Source: Marispirochaeta sp964554875 (lineage in GTDB: Bacteria; Spirochaetota; Spirochaetia; JC444; Marispirochaetaceae). Taken from it: DNA of 64,000 nt. The stretch spans positions 7,916-71,915 of the forward strand of contig CAZKQJ010000024.1 of assembly GCA_964554875.1 (NCBI GenBank), written 5' to 3'. Position 1 is the first letter of the stretch, and each line of letters starts with the position of its first letter. The translations under genes and the position numbers were made by a program. The notes beneath the pieces were generated by a model. The model was not told the origin of the DNA. It made no database searches and saw nothing but the letters and a program-made list of their open reading frames with translations. Positions 8,383-17,374 of this stretch are shown here, one piece after another.

Positions 8383-8964
8383 ATGTCCACGGGAGATACC
8401 CAACCCCCCAAAAACGGCGACAATGATAAAAACAAGATGATGGACAAGGAATATGACTTTCATTTCAGGGACTACGCCATAGAGGATTATTTTGTTTTAA
8501 TAGTTTTCTGGTTCCTGGCGGCTGTAGTGTTTGCCCAGTTCTTTACCCGCTATTTTTTAAACTCTTCCATCGCCTGGACCGAAGAGGTCGCACGCTATCT
8601 TCTCATCGCTACCGGATTTATGGGTTCGGTAATGGCTGTGCGCAAACGGGGACACATTTATGTAGAGGTCTTCTACCGCTTTCTGCCGGCCAAAGTCGGC
8701 AGGGTCATGTCCACCATGGTGGACATCATCAAGATCATCTTTTTCGGCATCGGAATGTACTTATCCTTCCGGATAATGCCCATTATGGCCAGACAGAGAA
8801 TGACCGCCCTGCCCTATCCCATGAGCTATATCTACATTCCTGTTCTTGTCGGTTTCGTCATAATGACCATCCGCAGCGTACAGGTAGCCTGGGAACACTG
8901 GAAAAGCGGGTATATTCCAATTATCAACGACTCAGACCATCCGTTACCGGAACAGATGGAATAG
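8383..8964 (+). CDS. TRAP transporter 1, small permease (DctQ family)
   Basis: About 193 residues. A charged cytoplasmic N-terminus of some 40 residues precedes four predicted membrane helices, beginning near IEDYFVLIVFWFLAA. Family features include SIAWTEEVARYLL and the RKRGHIYVE loop. I use ATG 8383, which follows TAAGGAG, rather than the upstream GTG at 8341, which lies inside the hairpin. DctQ pairs with DctM to form the Na+-coupled secondary transporter. The gene ends 12 bases before dctM. Confidence 0.9.
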   Translation: MSTGDTQPPKNGDNDKNKMMDKEYDFHFRDYAIEDYFVLIVFWFLAAVVFAQFFTRYFLNSSIAWTEEVARYLLIATGFMGSVMAVRKRGHIYVEVFYRFLPAKVGRVMSTMVDIIKIIFFGIGMYLSFRIMPIMARQRMTALPYPMSYIYIPVLVGFVIMTIRSVQVAWEHWKSGYIPIINDSDHPLPEQME

Positions 8965-8976
8965 GGAGGCTTTTCG

Positions 8977-10251
8977 ATGATTGCTGTACTGTTTATTTCA
9001 ATGCTGATTCTGATTGTTATCGGTGCCCCCATCGCAATAGCTCTGGGCGGGTCCTCCATGATCTGGGTATACCTGACCAACGCGGTCCCGGACTTCGCAA
9101 TCCTTCACCGCATGGTTATGGGGGTGGACAGCTTTCCCCTGCTGGCGGTGCCCTTTTTCATTCTTGCCGGAAGCCTCATGAATGCTGCCGGCCTTACGAA
9201 CCAGATATTCGACTTTGCCAAGGCCTGCGTCGGCTGGCTGCCGGGTGGTCTGGGACACGTCAATATCGGCGCCAGCATAATATTTGCCGGCATGTCCGGT
9301 GCCGCGGTAGCCGATGCCGGAGGCCTTGGAACCATCGAGATCAAGGCCATGGACGACGCCGGCTACGACCGGGACTTTTCGGTGGCCGTAACCGCCGCCT
9401 CCTCGACAATAGGGCCGATAATCCCGCCGAGTCTGCCCATGGTTATCTATGGGGTCATGGCATCTACCTCGATCGGAGCCCTCTTTATTGCCGGTTTTAT
9501 TCCAGGTCTCATTATGGGTCTGTCTCTTTCGATTCTGGTCTACTATTTTGCGAAGAAGCGTCATTACCCAAAGGATTCGTCCTTCTCGTTGAAACGCCTT
9601 GGTCAAACCTTCATCAAGGGACTGCCCGCCCTCTTTTCCCCGGTCATTATTATCGGGGGTATCGCAACAGGGGTATTTACCCCCACCGAAGCGGCCATAG
9701 CGGCGGTTGCCTACTCCCTGATCCTGGGCTTTGTCTACCGCACAATGACGGTAAAGAAGTTCATGGCCGTCAGCATGGAGACCATCGAATCCACAGCGGT
9801 TATCCTGCTGATAGTGGCAGGGGCATCCATCTTTGCCTGGATCCTTACGGCCAACAGGGTAACGGAAAACTTCGCCGCAGCCCTGCTTGCCTTCTCCCAG
9901 AACAAATACGTGGTGCTGATGCTAATCAACATCATCCTCTTCGTTGTGGGCTTCTTTATGGAGACCCTGGCGGCCATTACCATTCTTACCCCCGTGTTAC
10001 TGCCCACAGTAGTTGCCCTGGGTGTCGACCCGATCCACTTCGGGGTAATCATGGTCCTGAACCTGATGATCGGCCTTCTGACCCCGCCGGTGGGAATGGT
10101 TCTGTACGTATTGTCCCGGGTGGCGAAGGTCCCCTTTGAACGCTGTGCGGTTGCTACCCTGCCCTTCCTGATTCCCCTGGTAACGGTCCTGCTGCTGGTT
10201 ACCTTTGTGGAACCCATCGCCATGTGGCTGCCCAGGCTGATTTTTCAGTAA
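8977..10251 (+). CDS. TRAP transporter 1, large permease (DctM family)
   Basis: 424 residues, very hydrophobic, with the roughly 12-helix layout of DctM. Recognisable stretches are LLAVPFFILAGSLMN, GMSGAAVADAGGLGTIEI, STIGPIIPPSLPMVIYG and GLLTPPVGMVLYV. It forms the substrate and Na+ translocation pathway with DctQ. A good ribosome site (GGGAGG) precedes it. The operon ends at a strong terminator just downstream. Confidence 0.93.
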   Translation: MIAVLFISMLILIVIGAPIAIALGGSSMIWVYLTNAVPDFAILHRMVMGVDSFPLLAVPFFILAGSLMNAAGLTNQIFDFAKACVGWLPGGLGHVNIGASIIFAGMSGAAVADAGGLGTIEIKAMDDAGYDRDFSVAVTAASSTIGPIIPPSLPMVIYGVMASTSIGALFIAGFIPGLIMGLSLSILVYYFAKKRHYPKDSSFSLKRLGQTFIKGLPALFSPVIIIGGIATGVFTPTEAAIAAVAYSLILGFVYRTMTVKKFMAVSMETIESTAVILLIVAGASIFAWILTANRVTENFAAALLAFSQNKYVVLMLINIILFVVGFFMETLAAITILTPVLLPTVVALGVDPIHFGVIMVLNLMIGLLTPPVGMVLYVLSRVAKVPFERCAVATLPFLIPLVTVLLLVTFVEPIAMWLPRLIFQ

Positions 10252-10273
10252 GTTCTTTTTACATGATAACAAA

Positions 10274-10315
10274 AGAGCCCGTCCTGCACTGCGCAGAACG
10301 GGCTCTTCTTTTTTT
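10274..10315. terminator. Rho-independent terminator after TRAP operon 1
   Basis: The stem AGAGCCCGT (10274-10282) with ACGGGCTCT (10298-10306) is followed by a T-rich tract. An inner CTGC/GCAG pairing extends it. It lies between convergent genes and may also serve the leftward aldolase gene. Confidence 0.88.
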
Positions 10316-10334
10316 ACGGTTCAGAATACCCGGA

Positions 10335-11237
10335 CTAGACCATCCCTTCGGCTTCCAGGGCCAGCCTTAGCTTGTCCTTCTGCTCTTCCGTAAGAGGAGA
10401 GAGGGGAAGCCGGGGAGCTCCCCCGGCGTAACCGACAATATCCATGGCGGCTTTTACCCCCGGGACTCCGTATTTTCCCGCGGCATTGGCACTCAGCTTC
10501 CGGATCCATATATCGAAGGTTGCCGCCTCATCAGCTTTTCCCTCTTCGTGCAGCCGCTGCAGCTCACAGCACTTCCCGGGCAGGTAATCGGCGATGGAGA
10601 GAACGCCGCCGACTGCCCCGTGCTGCAGCCCTTCGTAGAACTTGTTGATGGTACCCGCCAGTATACAAAAGTTTGCACCCTCCGGAACGGCTTCGATGTA
10701 GGGCACAATGGGTTCGCCGGAGGTGTCCTTCATTCCAGCGATGTTCGGGTGCTCCGCCAGCCTGCGGATAAGATCCGTTGAAATCACGACCCCTCCGGCG
10801 TATTTTGGGATATTGTAGAGCAGCACCGGCACCGGTGAGGCATCAGCAACAGCGCTGTAGTAGCGGACCAGGGCATCATCGGTCATGGCCGAGGTAAAGT
10901 AGTGGGGAGGCAGCAGGGACGCAAAATCGACCCCCAGGTCTGCGTAGAGCTTAATGATTTCGATTGTGGCCCTGGCCGACTCCCTTCCCGCACCCGCAAG
11001 AATGGTCTTTGAAGGATCACGGTATTTGGCGTAGACCCGGATTACCTTGACCGACTCCTCGTCGGTTAGACTCCTGAACTCGCCGTTGGTACCCAGAGGC
11101 ATGAAGCCCCGTATATCCGTGGCGTTGTACTTTTCCAGGTTCTCGCGAATCCTGCTGTAGTCAACATCTTCCGTTCCGGCCTCGAAGATCGTGGCACAGG
11201 GGGGGAACACCCCGTTCAGTTTGCTGCTATAGTCCAT
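10335..11237 (-). CDS. DapA/NAL-family aldolase or dehydratase
   Basis: 300-residue class I aldolase-type TIM barrel of the dihydrodipicolinate synthase family. GTNGEF near residue 49, the Tyr of LLYNIPKY near 140 and the Schiff-base Lys of AGMKDTSG near 168 are present. In acid-sugar clusters such proteins are 2-keto-3-deoxy-aldonate aldolases or 5-keto-4-deoxyglucarate dehydratases, and true lysine-pathway DapA is less likely here. It is co-oriented with the GntR gene 46 bases upstream, so probably in one transcript with its regulator. Confidence 0.85.
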   Translation of the reverse strand: MDYSSKLNGVFPPCATIFEAGTEDVDYSRIRENLEKYNATDIRGFMPLGTNGEFRSLTDEESVKVIRVYAKYRDPSKTILAGAGRESARATIEIIKLYADLGVDFASLLPPHYFTSAMTDDALVRYYSAVADASPVPVLLYNIPKYAGGVVISTDLIRRLAEHPNIAGMKDTSGEPIVPYIEAVPEGANFCILAGTINKFYEGLQHGAVGGVLSIADYLPGKCCELQRLHEEGKADEAATFDIWIRKLSANAAGKYGVPGVKAAMDIVGYAGGAPRLPLSPLTEEQKDKLRLALEAEGMV

Positions 11238-11283
11238 AATTACTCCAGAATTAAAATCGAGAAAGGGCCTTCCGCCCCGGGAA

Positions 11284-12048
11284 TTACAGTATGAGATGCC
11301 CTTTCAGTTCCTGCTGCGCCTGGTTCGGCCGAACCTGACAGCGGTATTCGAAGGCGTCGGGTTTGTGAATGGTCCGCTCCCACCAGAGGGGAATATGCTC
11401 ATCGATGTAGCCCACGGAGGTTACCAGGAAGCCTGCCTTCCCCTCCTCGATCTCCAGAAGTTCAGCCTCTTCCCTGGTAATGCTCACTGCGGAAATTGTC
11501 TCGTCCATTCCGGTAATATTCAGATCGTACTTGTCGGTGAACAGGCGGTAGAGGGAATCCTTGAGACTCTGTTCAAAGAGGTCCGGGCAGTAATCCGCAA
11601 CGATATAGCGGTGTTCCAGGATCATGGGAACCTCATTGGCCTTGCGAAGCCGTTCTATGCGATAGATGTCCGCATCGGGTCCAACCTGAAGCTTTTCCGA
11701 GATGGCGGCTTCGATATTCTTTGCCTTGAGACGTTCAAAACGGAGAACCACCGATTTGGCCTCGTAACCCGCGTGCCTGGCGTTCTCAGTAAAACTTGTC
11801 AGCTTCAGAAGTTTCCCCACCGAGGGCTTTGAGCGGATAAAGGTCCCTACTCCCTTGCGGAATTCCAGAAGTCCTTCGGAAACCAGACTTGAAAGAGACT
11901 TGTTCGCAGTTGCCCGGCTCACATCATACTGTTCGCAGATCATCCGCTCGGTAAGGAACTTGTCCCCTACCTGATACTCATCACTGGATATTTTCTGACG
12001 CAAGAGCCGGTTCAGCTGCTGATAGATAGGATCCTTGTTAATCATCAT
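11284..12048 (-). CDS. GntR regulator, HutC/UTRA subfamily
   Basis: 254 residues. The N-terminal winged helix-turn-helix (DKFLTERMICEQYDVSRATANKSL, residues about 28-51, quoted in part) is followed by a UTRA effector domain (IYRIERLRKANEVPMILEHRYI region, about 130-150) that senses a small sugar-derived ligand. It is divergent from the transaldolase/RpiB/transketolase operon. The intergenic region carries two GTGG-N5-CCAC sites much like the dre sites of NagR/DasR, which belong to the same subfamily. So it probably represses that operon and perhaps its own operon with the aldolase. Confidence 0.88.
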   Translation of the reverse strand: MMINKDPIYQQLNRLLRQKISSDEYQVGDKFLTERMICEQYDVSRATANKSLSSLVSEGLLEFRKGVGTFIRSKPSVGKLLKLTSFTENARHAGYEAKSVVLRFERLKAKNIEAAISEKLQVGPDADIYRIERLRKANEVPMILEHRYIVADYCPDLFEQSLKDSLYRLFTDKYDLNITGMDETISAVSITREEAELLEIEEGKAGFLVTSVGYIDEHIPLWWERTIHKPDAFEYRCQVRPNQAQQELKGHLIL

Positions 12049-12172
12049 ACCCGTTCCGCCTTTTTTCAGTCCATTCTACCCTGTGCCATGGACAAAATCA
12101 ACCTTTGGCCAAGCCACCAACCACTTTTTTTATGCCTGAAGGCCCTTTTCTGCCAAAATTACCCGAATATAC

Positions 12173-12231
12173 TTGACAGGTGGCCTATCCACATAATAGT
12201 GTTGGACATAGAACGAGTGGACAGGCCACTC
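12173..12231 (+). promoter_or_regulatory. Promoter with two dre-like GntR operators
   Basis: TTGACA (12173-12178) and AATAGT (12195-12200, 16-base spacer) form a plausible promoter. Operator 1, GTGGCCTATCCAC (12180-12192), lies in the spacer. Operator 2, GAGTGGACAGGCCACTC (12215-12231), lies just past the start site. Each is an inverted repeat GTGG-N5-CCAC, and the two also match each other in inverse orientation with one mismatch. They resemble the AGTGG...CCACT sites known for HutC-type GntR proteins. Confidence 0.65.
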
Positions 12232-12249
12232 ATCTGACAGGAGGATCAC

Positions 12250-13614
12250 ATGGATCAGTTCAATTTAGGCCGTGTCGTACCCATGACACCCCATCTTTCC
12301 GCCAATCTTCGTTCCCTCGTCGGGTCGTCAAAGGATGTCCAGGGGGCGGGTCTTATAGATGCCGATGCAGATTACCTGCAGCACGTACTGGACAGACCCT
12401 TGAGCTGGGAGACATACTCTCAGCTTAAACCGGCGGTACGCAGGATCGGGGTTACCGGAAACTACAAGCAGGTACTGGAAACCTTTCCAAGTCCCGCTAA
12501 CGAAACACCTCCGGGTTTCCGGATCGACTTTAACCTGGAAGCCGAGGGAATCCTGCGGGTAGATCTTGTCAGGGACATCAGCTACGACAAGAACAGCCAG
12601 AAGCGGGCAACCAACTTTCTCTTTTCCGCCGACAGCGCCAACCCCTACGAGGTTGCGTCCATCAAAAACCAGCTGGCCAATCTGACCTGCAATCCCGGAA
12701 TCATCTATGACCTCTTCATCAACAACCCCAAGGCAAATGTGGGCAACAAGTACAAAGACCGGGACGAAGTCATGATGGCCCTGGGTGACATCCTTGGACC
12801 GGGCTGCGACATAAGCGTGGAGGTCAACAATCCCTTCGACGATGTAGAGAAAATTATAGAAGAAGCCGAGCACTTCCGGGAGATGCTCTCTCCCTACCGG
12901 GTTGTCATAAAAATTCCCCACACCGGACCGGTTAACAAAGAAAACGTGGACCAGCTGCTGCAGGGAGACAAGCGTTTCGGCGGTCGCTACGACAAGGGAT
13001 CCACCGAGGATATGCTCCGGGGCCATAACCTGGCCATGATACTGCGGGAAAAGGGTTTCAAAATCAACTTTACCCTCATGTTCGAAGCTGAACAGACCGC
13101 CATGGCCCTTCAGGCAAAGCCCTACTTTATCAACAGCTTTGTCCGTCACCGCCTGGCCCAGAGCCAGGAGATGAAGCGCCTTCTGGACTTCTTTGACCTG
13201 ACGGAAGATGTTTCGTACATTGAAAAACTGCGGAGCTTCATGATCGACAAGGATTACCTGAGTCCGGCCGACAAGGATATGAACCATATCGAAGTAATGA
13301 AGACGGCCAGACGAATCCTTCAGTATCGCAGTGCCGACGGAGAGGGACATATTGACGGCCTCGATGGTGTACGTCATAATTTACGTATGCTCCGGCAGGT
13401 AAATCTTCCGGAAACCAGGCTGATAATCTGCAGCATGGAAGGGGATTACAATTATCCCGATATCGACCGTTTACTGGCGGATCCGGAATTTGCCGACATG
13501 ATGGGCAGGGTGGTGGTGACAGCCGAACCGGAGTATCTGGCCCGTTTTACCAGTGCCAATCAGGTTGTTTCCTACCAGCGGCGCTTCATGAACGCTGCCA
13601 ACGGAGCAAAGTAA
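12250..13614 (+). CDS. Large transaldolase-family protein
   Basis: 454 residues, longer than classical transaldolase (about 320-380). Core signatures are LTCNPGIIYDLF near residue 140, VVIKIPHTG near 217 with the likely Schiff-base Lys, and GFKINFTLMFEAEQ near 272. An extra N-terminal region of about 100 residues and a C-terminal region beyond the barrel are of unknown use. It starts a run of pentose-phosphate-type genes, so transfer of a three-carbon unit or aldol cleavage of a keto-sugar phosphate is likely. The exact reaction is unknown. Confidence 0.75.
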   Translation: MDQFNLGRVVPMTPHLSANLRSLVGSSKDVQGAGLIDADADYLQHVLDRPLSWETYSQLKPAVRRIGVTGNYKQVLETFPSPANETPPGFRIDFNLEAEGILRVDLVRDISYDKNSQKRATNFLFSADSANPYEVASIKNQLANLTCNPGIIYDLFINNPKANVGNKYKDRDEVMMALGDILGPGCDISVEVNNPFDDVEKIIEEAEHFREMLSPYRVVIKIPHTGPVNKENVDQLLQGDKRFGGRYDKGSTEDMLRGHNLAMILREKGFKINFTLMFEAEQTAMALQAKPYFINSFVRHRLAQSQEMKRLLDFFDLTEDVSYIEKLRSFMIDKDYLSPADKDMNHIEVMKTARRILQYRSADGEGHIDGLDGVRHNLRMLRQVNLPETRLIICSMEGDYNYPDIDRLLADPEFADMMGRVVVTAEPEYLARFTSANQVVSYQRRFMNAANGAK

Positions 13615-13651
13615 AGTAAAAAACTGTCGAAGACACAGCAAGGAGTTGTAT

Positions 13652-14101
13652 ATGAGTAAACGAGTAGCCATAGGCTGCGATCCCAACGCCAGTGATCTCA
13701 AGGAGTACATCAAATCCTCCCTGGACGAATGGGGCTATGAGTACACAGACATGGGCAGCGATGATCCCATCTATGCCAAGGTTGCCTTCAAAGTCGGCGA
13801 AGCAGTCGCCCGGGGCGAGTACGACCGGGGAATCCTGCTTTGCGGAACCGGTATCGGCGTCAGCATCGCCGCCAACAAGGTTCCCGGGGTCTATGCCGCC
13901 CTCTGCACCGACGTCTATTCCGCCGAGCGGGCGGTAAAGAGCAACAATGCCAACGTAATGACCATGGGAGCCCAGACTATCGGCCCGATAATCGCCAGGG
14001 ATATGGTAAAAACCTATCTCGAGGCTGATTGGGAGCCCGGAACCCGTTCCGAATCCAAGGTTCAGGCCTACGTTGAGTACGCCAAAAAACACCAGGCCTA
14101 A
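13652..14101 (+). CDS. RpiB/LacAB-family sugar-phosphate isomerase
   Basis: 149 residues, normal for RpiB. IGCDPNAS at the N-terminus supplies the substrate-binding Asp. LLCGTGIGVSIAANK near residue 65 has the catalytic Cys and phosphate loop, and SNNANVMTMGAQTIG follows near 105. It interconverts aldose and ketose phosphates (ribose-5-P/ribulose-5-P, or an erythrose or allose analogue). I chose ATG 13652, five bases after AAGGAGT; the TTG six bases earlier is too close to that site. It lies between the transaldolase and transketolase genes of the operon. Confidence 0.88.
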   Translation: MSKRVAIGCDPNASDLKEYIKSSLDEWGYEYTDMGSDDPIYAKVAFKVGEAVARGEYDRGILLCGTGIGVSIAANKVPGVYAALCTDVYSAERAVKSNNANVMTMGAQTIGPIIARDMVKTYLEADWEPGTRSESKVQAYVEYAKKHQA

Positions 14102-14120
14102 AAAGCAGCGGGAAAACGAT

Positions 14121-14987
14121 ATGAGCTTAAGCGCACAGGAAAAACTTGAACTGGAAGAAAAAGCCCTGGCCCTGAGGGAGAAAGTCCTCAGGATGATCAA
14201 GGCTTCCGGCTCCGGCCACCTCGGCGGGGCCCTCTCTTCCACCGAAATACTGACGGCTCTCTATTTCAGGATCATGAAGGTCGATCCCGAACGACCCGAC
14301 TGGACGGAGAGGGACCGTTTTGTCCTCTCCGCGGGCCATAAATGCCTGATTCTCTACGCGGCCCTGGCGGAAAAGGGGTTTCTGCCGGAAAGCTATCTGG
14401 ACAGCTATGGCGACCTCAAGTCTCCCCTCCCCGGCCACCCCAGCATGCAGAAGCAGCCCGGGGTGGAAGCCAATACCGGAGCCCTGGGGCACGGGCTTTC
14501 CATCGCCGGCGGCATGGCCATGGGTCTGCGGGCTCAGAAAAAAAAGAATCGGGTTTTCGTCCTCATGGGAGACGGCGAACAGGCGGAGGGCTCCAACTGG
14601 GAGGCCGCGGCCGCCGCGTCCTATCATAAGCTGGACAACCTGCTGGCCTTTGTGGACCGTAACGGGCTCCAGATCGGAGGTAAAACCACCGAGGTAATGA
14701 GCTACGAGCCCCTGGAAGAACGCTGGGCCGCCTTCGGCTGGAGCGTCAGGACCATCGACGGTAACGACATCGAGCAGGTGGTGGAAGCCATTGAATCGGC
14801 CCCCTTTGAGGCCGGCAAACCTTCGGTAATCATCGCCGATACCGTCAAGTCCAAGGGACTCTCCTTCGCCGAAGGAGACGCGGCCTACCACTACTGGAAG
14901 GCTAATGCGGATGAACTCAAGGCCGCCGACGAGGACCTGAAAAAGGCCCGTGAAATACTGGAAAACGCACGGAAGGGGTTGAAATGA
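14121..14987 (+). CDS. Transketolase, N-terminal (TPP-binding) subunit, set 1
   Basis: 288 residues, the N-terminal half of a split transketolase. GSGHLGGALSS binds diphosphate, and GDGEQAEGSNWEAA near residue 150 is the TPP/Mg2+ motif, ending in DRNGLQIGG. I use ATG 14121 because the upstream in-frame start lies inside rpiB. The stop overlaps the C-terminal subunit gene by four bases, so the two halves are coupled. Together they would move two-carbon ketol units between sugar phosphates. Confidence 0.9.
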   Translation: MSLSAQEKLELEEKALALREKVLRMIKASGSGHLGGALSSTEILTALYFRIMKVDPERPDWTERDRFVLSAGHKCLILYAALAEKGFLPESYLDSYGDLKSPLPGHPSMQKQPGVEANTGALGHGLSIAGGMAMGLRAQKKKNRVFVLMGDGEQAEGSNWEAAAAASYHKLDNLLAFVDRNGLQIGGKTTEVMSYEPLEERWAAFGWSVRTIDGNDIEQVVEAIESAPFEAGKPSVIIADTVKSKGLSFAEGDAAYHYWKANADELKAADEDLKKAREILENARKGLK

Positions 14988-15943
14988 AGACGGTAAACTG
15001 GAACAGAACATTCACCGAAGCAAAGGACCCCCGCAAGACCTTCGGAGAGGCCCTGACCAAGGTGGGAAGTACTATCCCAGAGGTAATAGCCCTCTCCACC
15101 GACAGCTCTTCCGGCTCAGGAATGGGCCCCTTCGCCAAGCAGTTTCCTGAACGCCACTACGAGTTCGGAATCATGGAACAGGGAGCCATCGGTTACGCCG
15201 CGGGGCTTGCGAGCACAGGCTTGATCCCCTTTTACGCCGCCATCGCGCCCTTTGTAACCGCCCGGCCCTACGAGATGTTCCGCAACGACCTGGGCTACAT
15301 GCAGCAGAACGTCAAGGTTGTGGGCCGCTGCGCGGGGCTTACCTACTCCCATTTAGGGCCGACCCACCACTCTCTGGATGATATCGGGATAATCCGAACC
15401 ATTCCCGGAGTAACAATTCTGAATCCCGGCGACCCGGTGAGCATTCACAAGGCCGTGCAGGCGGCGGCGGAGTTCAAAGGACCGGCCTATATCCGCATAG
15501 GAAGCCCTCCCATGCCGGGCATCTACAACGAGGATGTCCCTTTCGAGGCAGGCAAGGGAAATGTCCTTATGGACGGGACGGATGTAACAATCATCGCCAC
15601 CGGGACCATGCTTGCCAACGCCGTCAAGGCCGCCATGACTCTGGAATCCGAAGGGCTAAGCGTCTGTCTGATCGACATGCACACGGTAAAACCCCTGGAT
15701 GCGGAGCTTGTACTGGAGGCGGCTGAACGTACAGGTCGCATCGTTACCGTGGAGGAACACTATGTGACAGGCGGTCTCGGCTCTGCCGTGGCGGAGCTCT
15801 GCTCCGCACGACGGCCAACCCCGGTCCACATGATCGGCGTTCAGGATCAGTACGCCAGCAACGGACCCTACGATGAGCTTCTGGGACTCTACGGCCTGCA
15901 GGCCGGACAGATCGCCGACACAGTCAGAAATCTCTTGAAATAA
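14984..15943 (+). CDS. Transketolase, C-terminal subunit, set 1
   Basis: 319 residues covering the pyrimidine-binding and C-terminal domains. FGIMEQGAIGYAAGLA near residue 58 contains the catalytic Glu that activates TPP. HLGPTHHSLDDIG and GSAVAEL belong to the later conserved parts. It works with the N-terminal subunit encoded immediately upstream. It resembles the split transketolases of anaerobes and archaea and also DXPS-like C-terminal halves, but pairing with a transketolase N-half settles the call. Confidence 0.9.
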   Translation: MKTVNWNRTFTEAKDPRKTFGEALTKVGSTIPEVIALSTDSSSGSGMGPFAKQFPERHYEFGIMEQGAIGYAAGLASTGLIPFYAAIAPFVTARPYEMFRNDLGYMQQNVKVVGRCAGLTYSHLGPTHHSLDDIGIIRTIPGVTILNPGDPVSIHKAVQAAAEFKGPAYIRIGSPPMPGIYNEDVPFEAGKGNVLMDGTDVTIIATGTMLANAVKAAMTLESEGLSVCLIDMHTVKPLDAELVLEAAERTGRIVTVEEHYVTGGLGSAVAELCSARRPTPVHMIGVQDQYASNGPYDELLGLYGLQAGQIADTVRNLLK

Positions 15944-15955
15944 CACAATCTTTTT

Positions 15956-15983
15956 CCCCCGGTCCTGTGCCGGGGGATTTTTT
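15956..15983 (+). terminator. Terminator between transketolase and kinase genes
   Basis: CCCCCGG and CCGGGGG arms with a 7-base loop are followed by ATTTTTT. It may partly uncouple the kinase and SDR from the transketolase segment, as no obvious promoter is seen in the 40 bases after it. Confidence 0.8.
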
Positions 15984-16024
15984 CCGGAACGAAACAGAAC
16001 AATCAAAGGAACAAGGAGAGGGGC

Positions 16025-17374
16025 ATGAACATTCTTGGAGTCGACATCGGTACCACCTCGATGAAAATGGGGGCTTTTACCACCGATAAGGACGGAAATC
16101 TTGAACAGGTGCGGGAGTATTCGGAATCCTATCCCGTAAATGTCTACAACAACGGTACCTTCGGGGATATCGAGCAGGAGAAGTGGGAAAAAGCCTTCCG
16201 CAACGGCTGCCGGGAAATGGCGGACCTGATGGGCGGCATCGACGCGGTCTCCCTCTCCGGTACGACCCCGGGCCTGAGCGCCATGGACGCCGATGGAAAA
16301 GCGACCTATCCGGCCATCCTGATGCTGGACCAGAGATCCCGCAAACAGGCTGCCGACATTATCCGTACCGTTGGGCTTCAGAAAATACTGGATGAGACCT
16401 CCAATATGCCGGTCGCCGGAGGCTGTTCCCTGGCGAGCATACTGTGGATCAAGGAAAACGAACCCGAGGCCTACGAAAGGTCCGTCTGCTTCGGCCATTC
16501 CAACACCTACATTGCCAAATGGCTCACCGGCTCCTTTGCCATCGATCCCTCCTCCGCCTCCTTGAGCGCCCTGTACAACACGGTAAAGAACGACCTTACC
16601 TGGAACAGGGAGATCGCCTCCGCCTTCGGCCTCTCCGTCGACCGCCTGCCGGAGGTTATCCGCTCCTACGACAGCGCAGGAAACGTCAAGGCGGAACTTG
16701 CTGCGGAACTCGGTCTCACAAAAAAGCCTCCGGTAATTATCGGCGGAAACGACGCGGTACTGGCCGCCTACGACGCGGGGGTAAACGAACCGGGCCAGAT
16801 GATCAACGTCAACGGCACCTGCGAGATCAGCCTCGTCTGTCTGCCCAAATGTTACCCTTCCACGGAATACAATATCCGGGCCCATGTGCTTCCCGACCGC
16901 TGGCTTACCCTCTATGTGATGAACGCCGGCGGCAAGGCCTTTGAGTGGTTCCAGCAGCTCTTCTGCTCCGAAATGACCCCCGACCAGTTCTGGTCGGATT
17001 TTATGCCCGCCGCCATGGAGAAATGGCTGACCCGGGAAAGCAATGTACGCTATACCCCCTACCTGATGGGATCCCGGTACTCCCTGGAACCCCTCAAGGC
17101 CGAGTTTACCGGTATGAATCAGGAATCGGACAGGGAGGAACTCCTTGCAGCCATGGTCCGGGGCCTCTGCGAATACCAGCGGGAGCACCTCAAGGAGATC
17201 TCCCTGGAGATACCCATATCCAGGGAGATTTTCGTAACCGGCGGCGCGGTTAACGACGTGCTGATCGAAGCGAAAAAACAGTGGATGCGGGACAGCAGTT
17301 ACGTCTACCGGGACCAGTCATCCCTTCGCGGAGCGGCCCTTCTGGCCCGCAAGCATCTTGAGGGTGAATTGTGA
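16025..17374 (+). CDS. FGGY-family carbohydrate kinase
   Basis: 449 residues with the two actin-like domains of the FGGY family. GVDIGTTSMKMG at the N-terminus is the phosphate-1 motif. DQRSRKQA near residue 102 and GGNDAVLAAYDAG near 242 (with the catalytic-base Asp region) follow, and VTGGAVND near 405 is the adenosine motif. Substrates of the family are xylulose, ribulose, erythritol, glycerol and related polyols or ketoses. Beside transketolase, transaldolase and RpiB it probably makes a keto-pentose or tetrose phosphate. The stop overlaps the next start by four bases. Confidence 0.87.
   Translation: MNILGVDIGTTSMKMGAFTTDKDGNLEQVREYSESYPVNVYNNGTFGDIEQEKWEKAFRNGCREMADLMGGIDAVSLSGTTPGLSAMDADGKATYPAILMLDQRSRKQAADIIRTVGLQKILDETSNMPVAGGCSLASILWIKENEPEAYERSVCFGHSNTYIAKWLTGSFAIDPSSASLSALYNTVKNDLTWNREIASAFGLSVDRLPEVIRSYDSAGNVKAELAAELGLTKKPPVIIGGNDAVLAAYDAGVNEPGQMINVNGTCEISLVCLPKCYPSTEYNIRAHVLPDRWLTLYVMNAGGKAFEWFQQLFCSEMTPDQFWSDFMPAAMEKWLTRESNVRYTPYLMGSRYSLEPLKAEFTGMNQESDREELLAAMVRGLCEYQREHLKEISLEIPISREIFVTGGAVNDVLIEAKKQWMRDSSYVYRDQSSLRGAALLARKHLEGEL

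Noticed and set aside
10335..11237. Reading this gene as lysine-pathway dapA because asd is in the window
   Set aside because: It lies about 39 kb from asd, beside a HutC-type regulator and acid-sugar genes; the family includes many sugar-acid aldolases.
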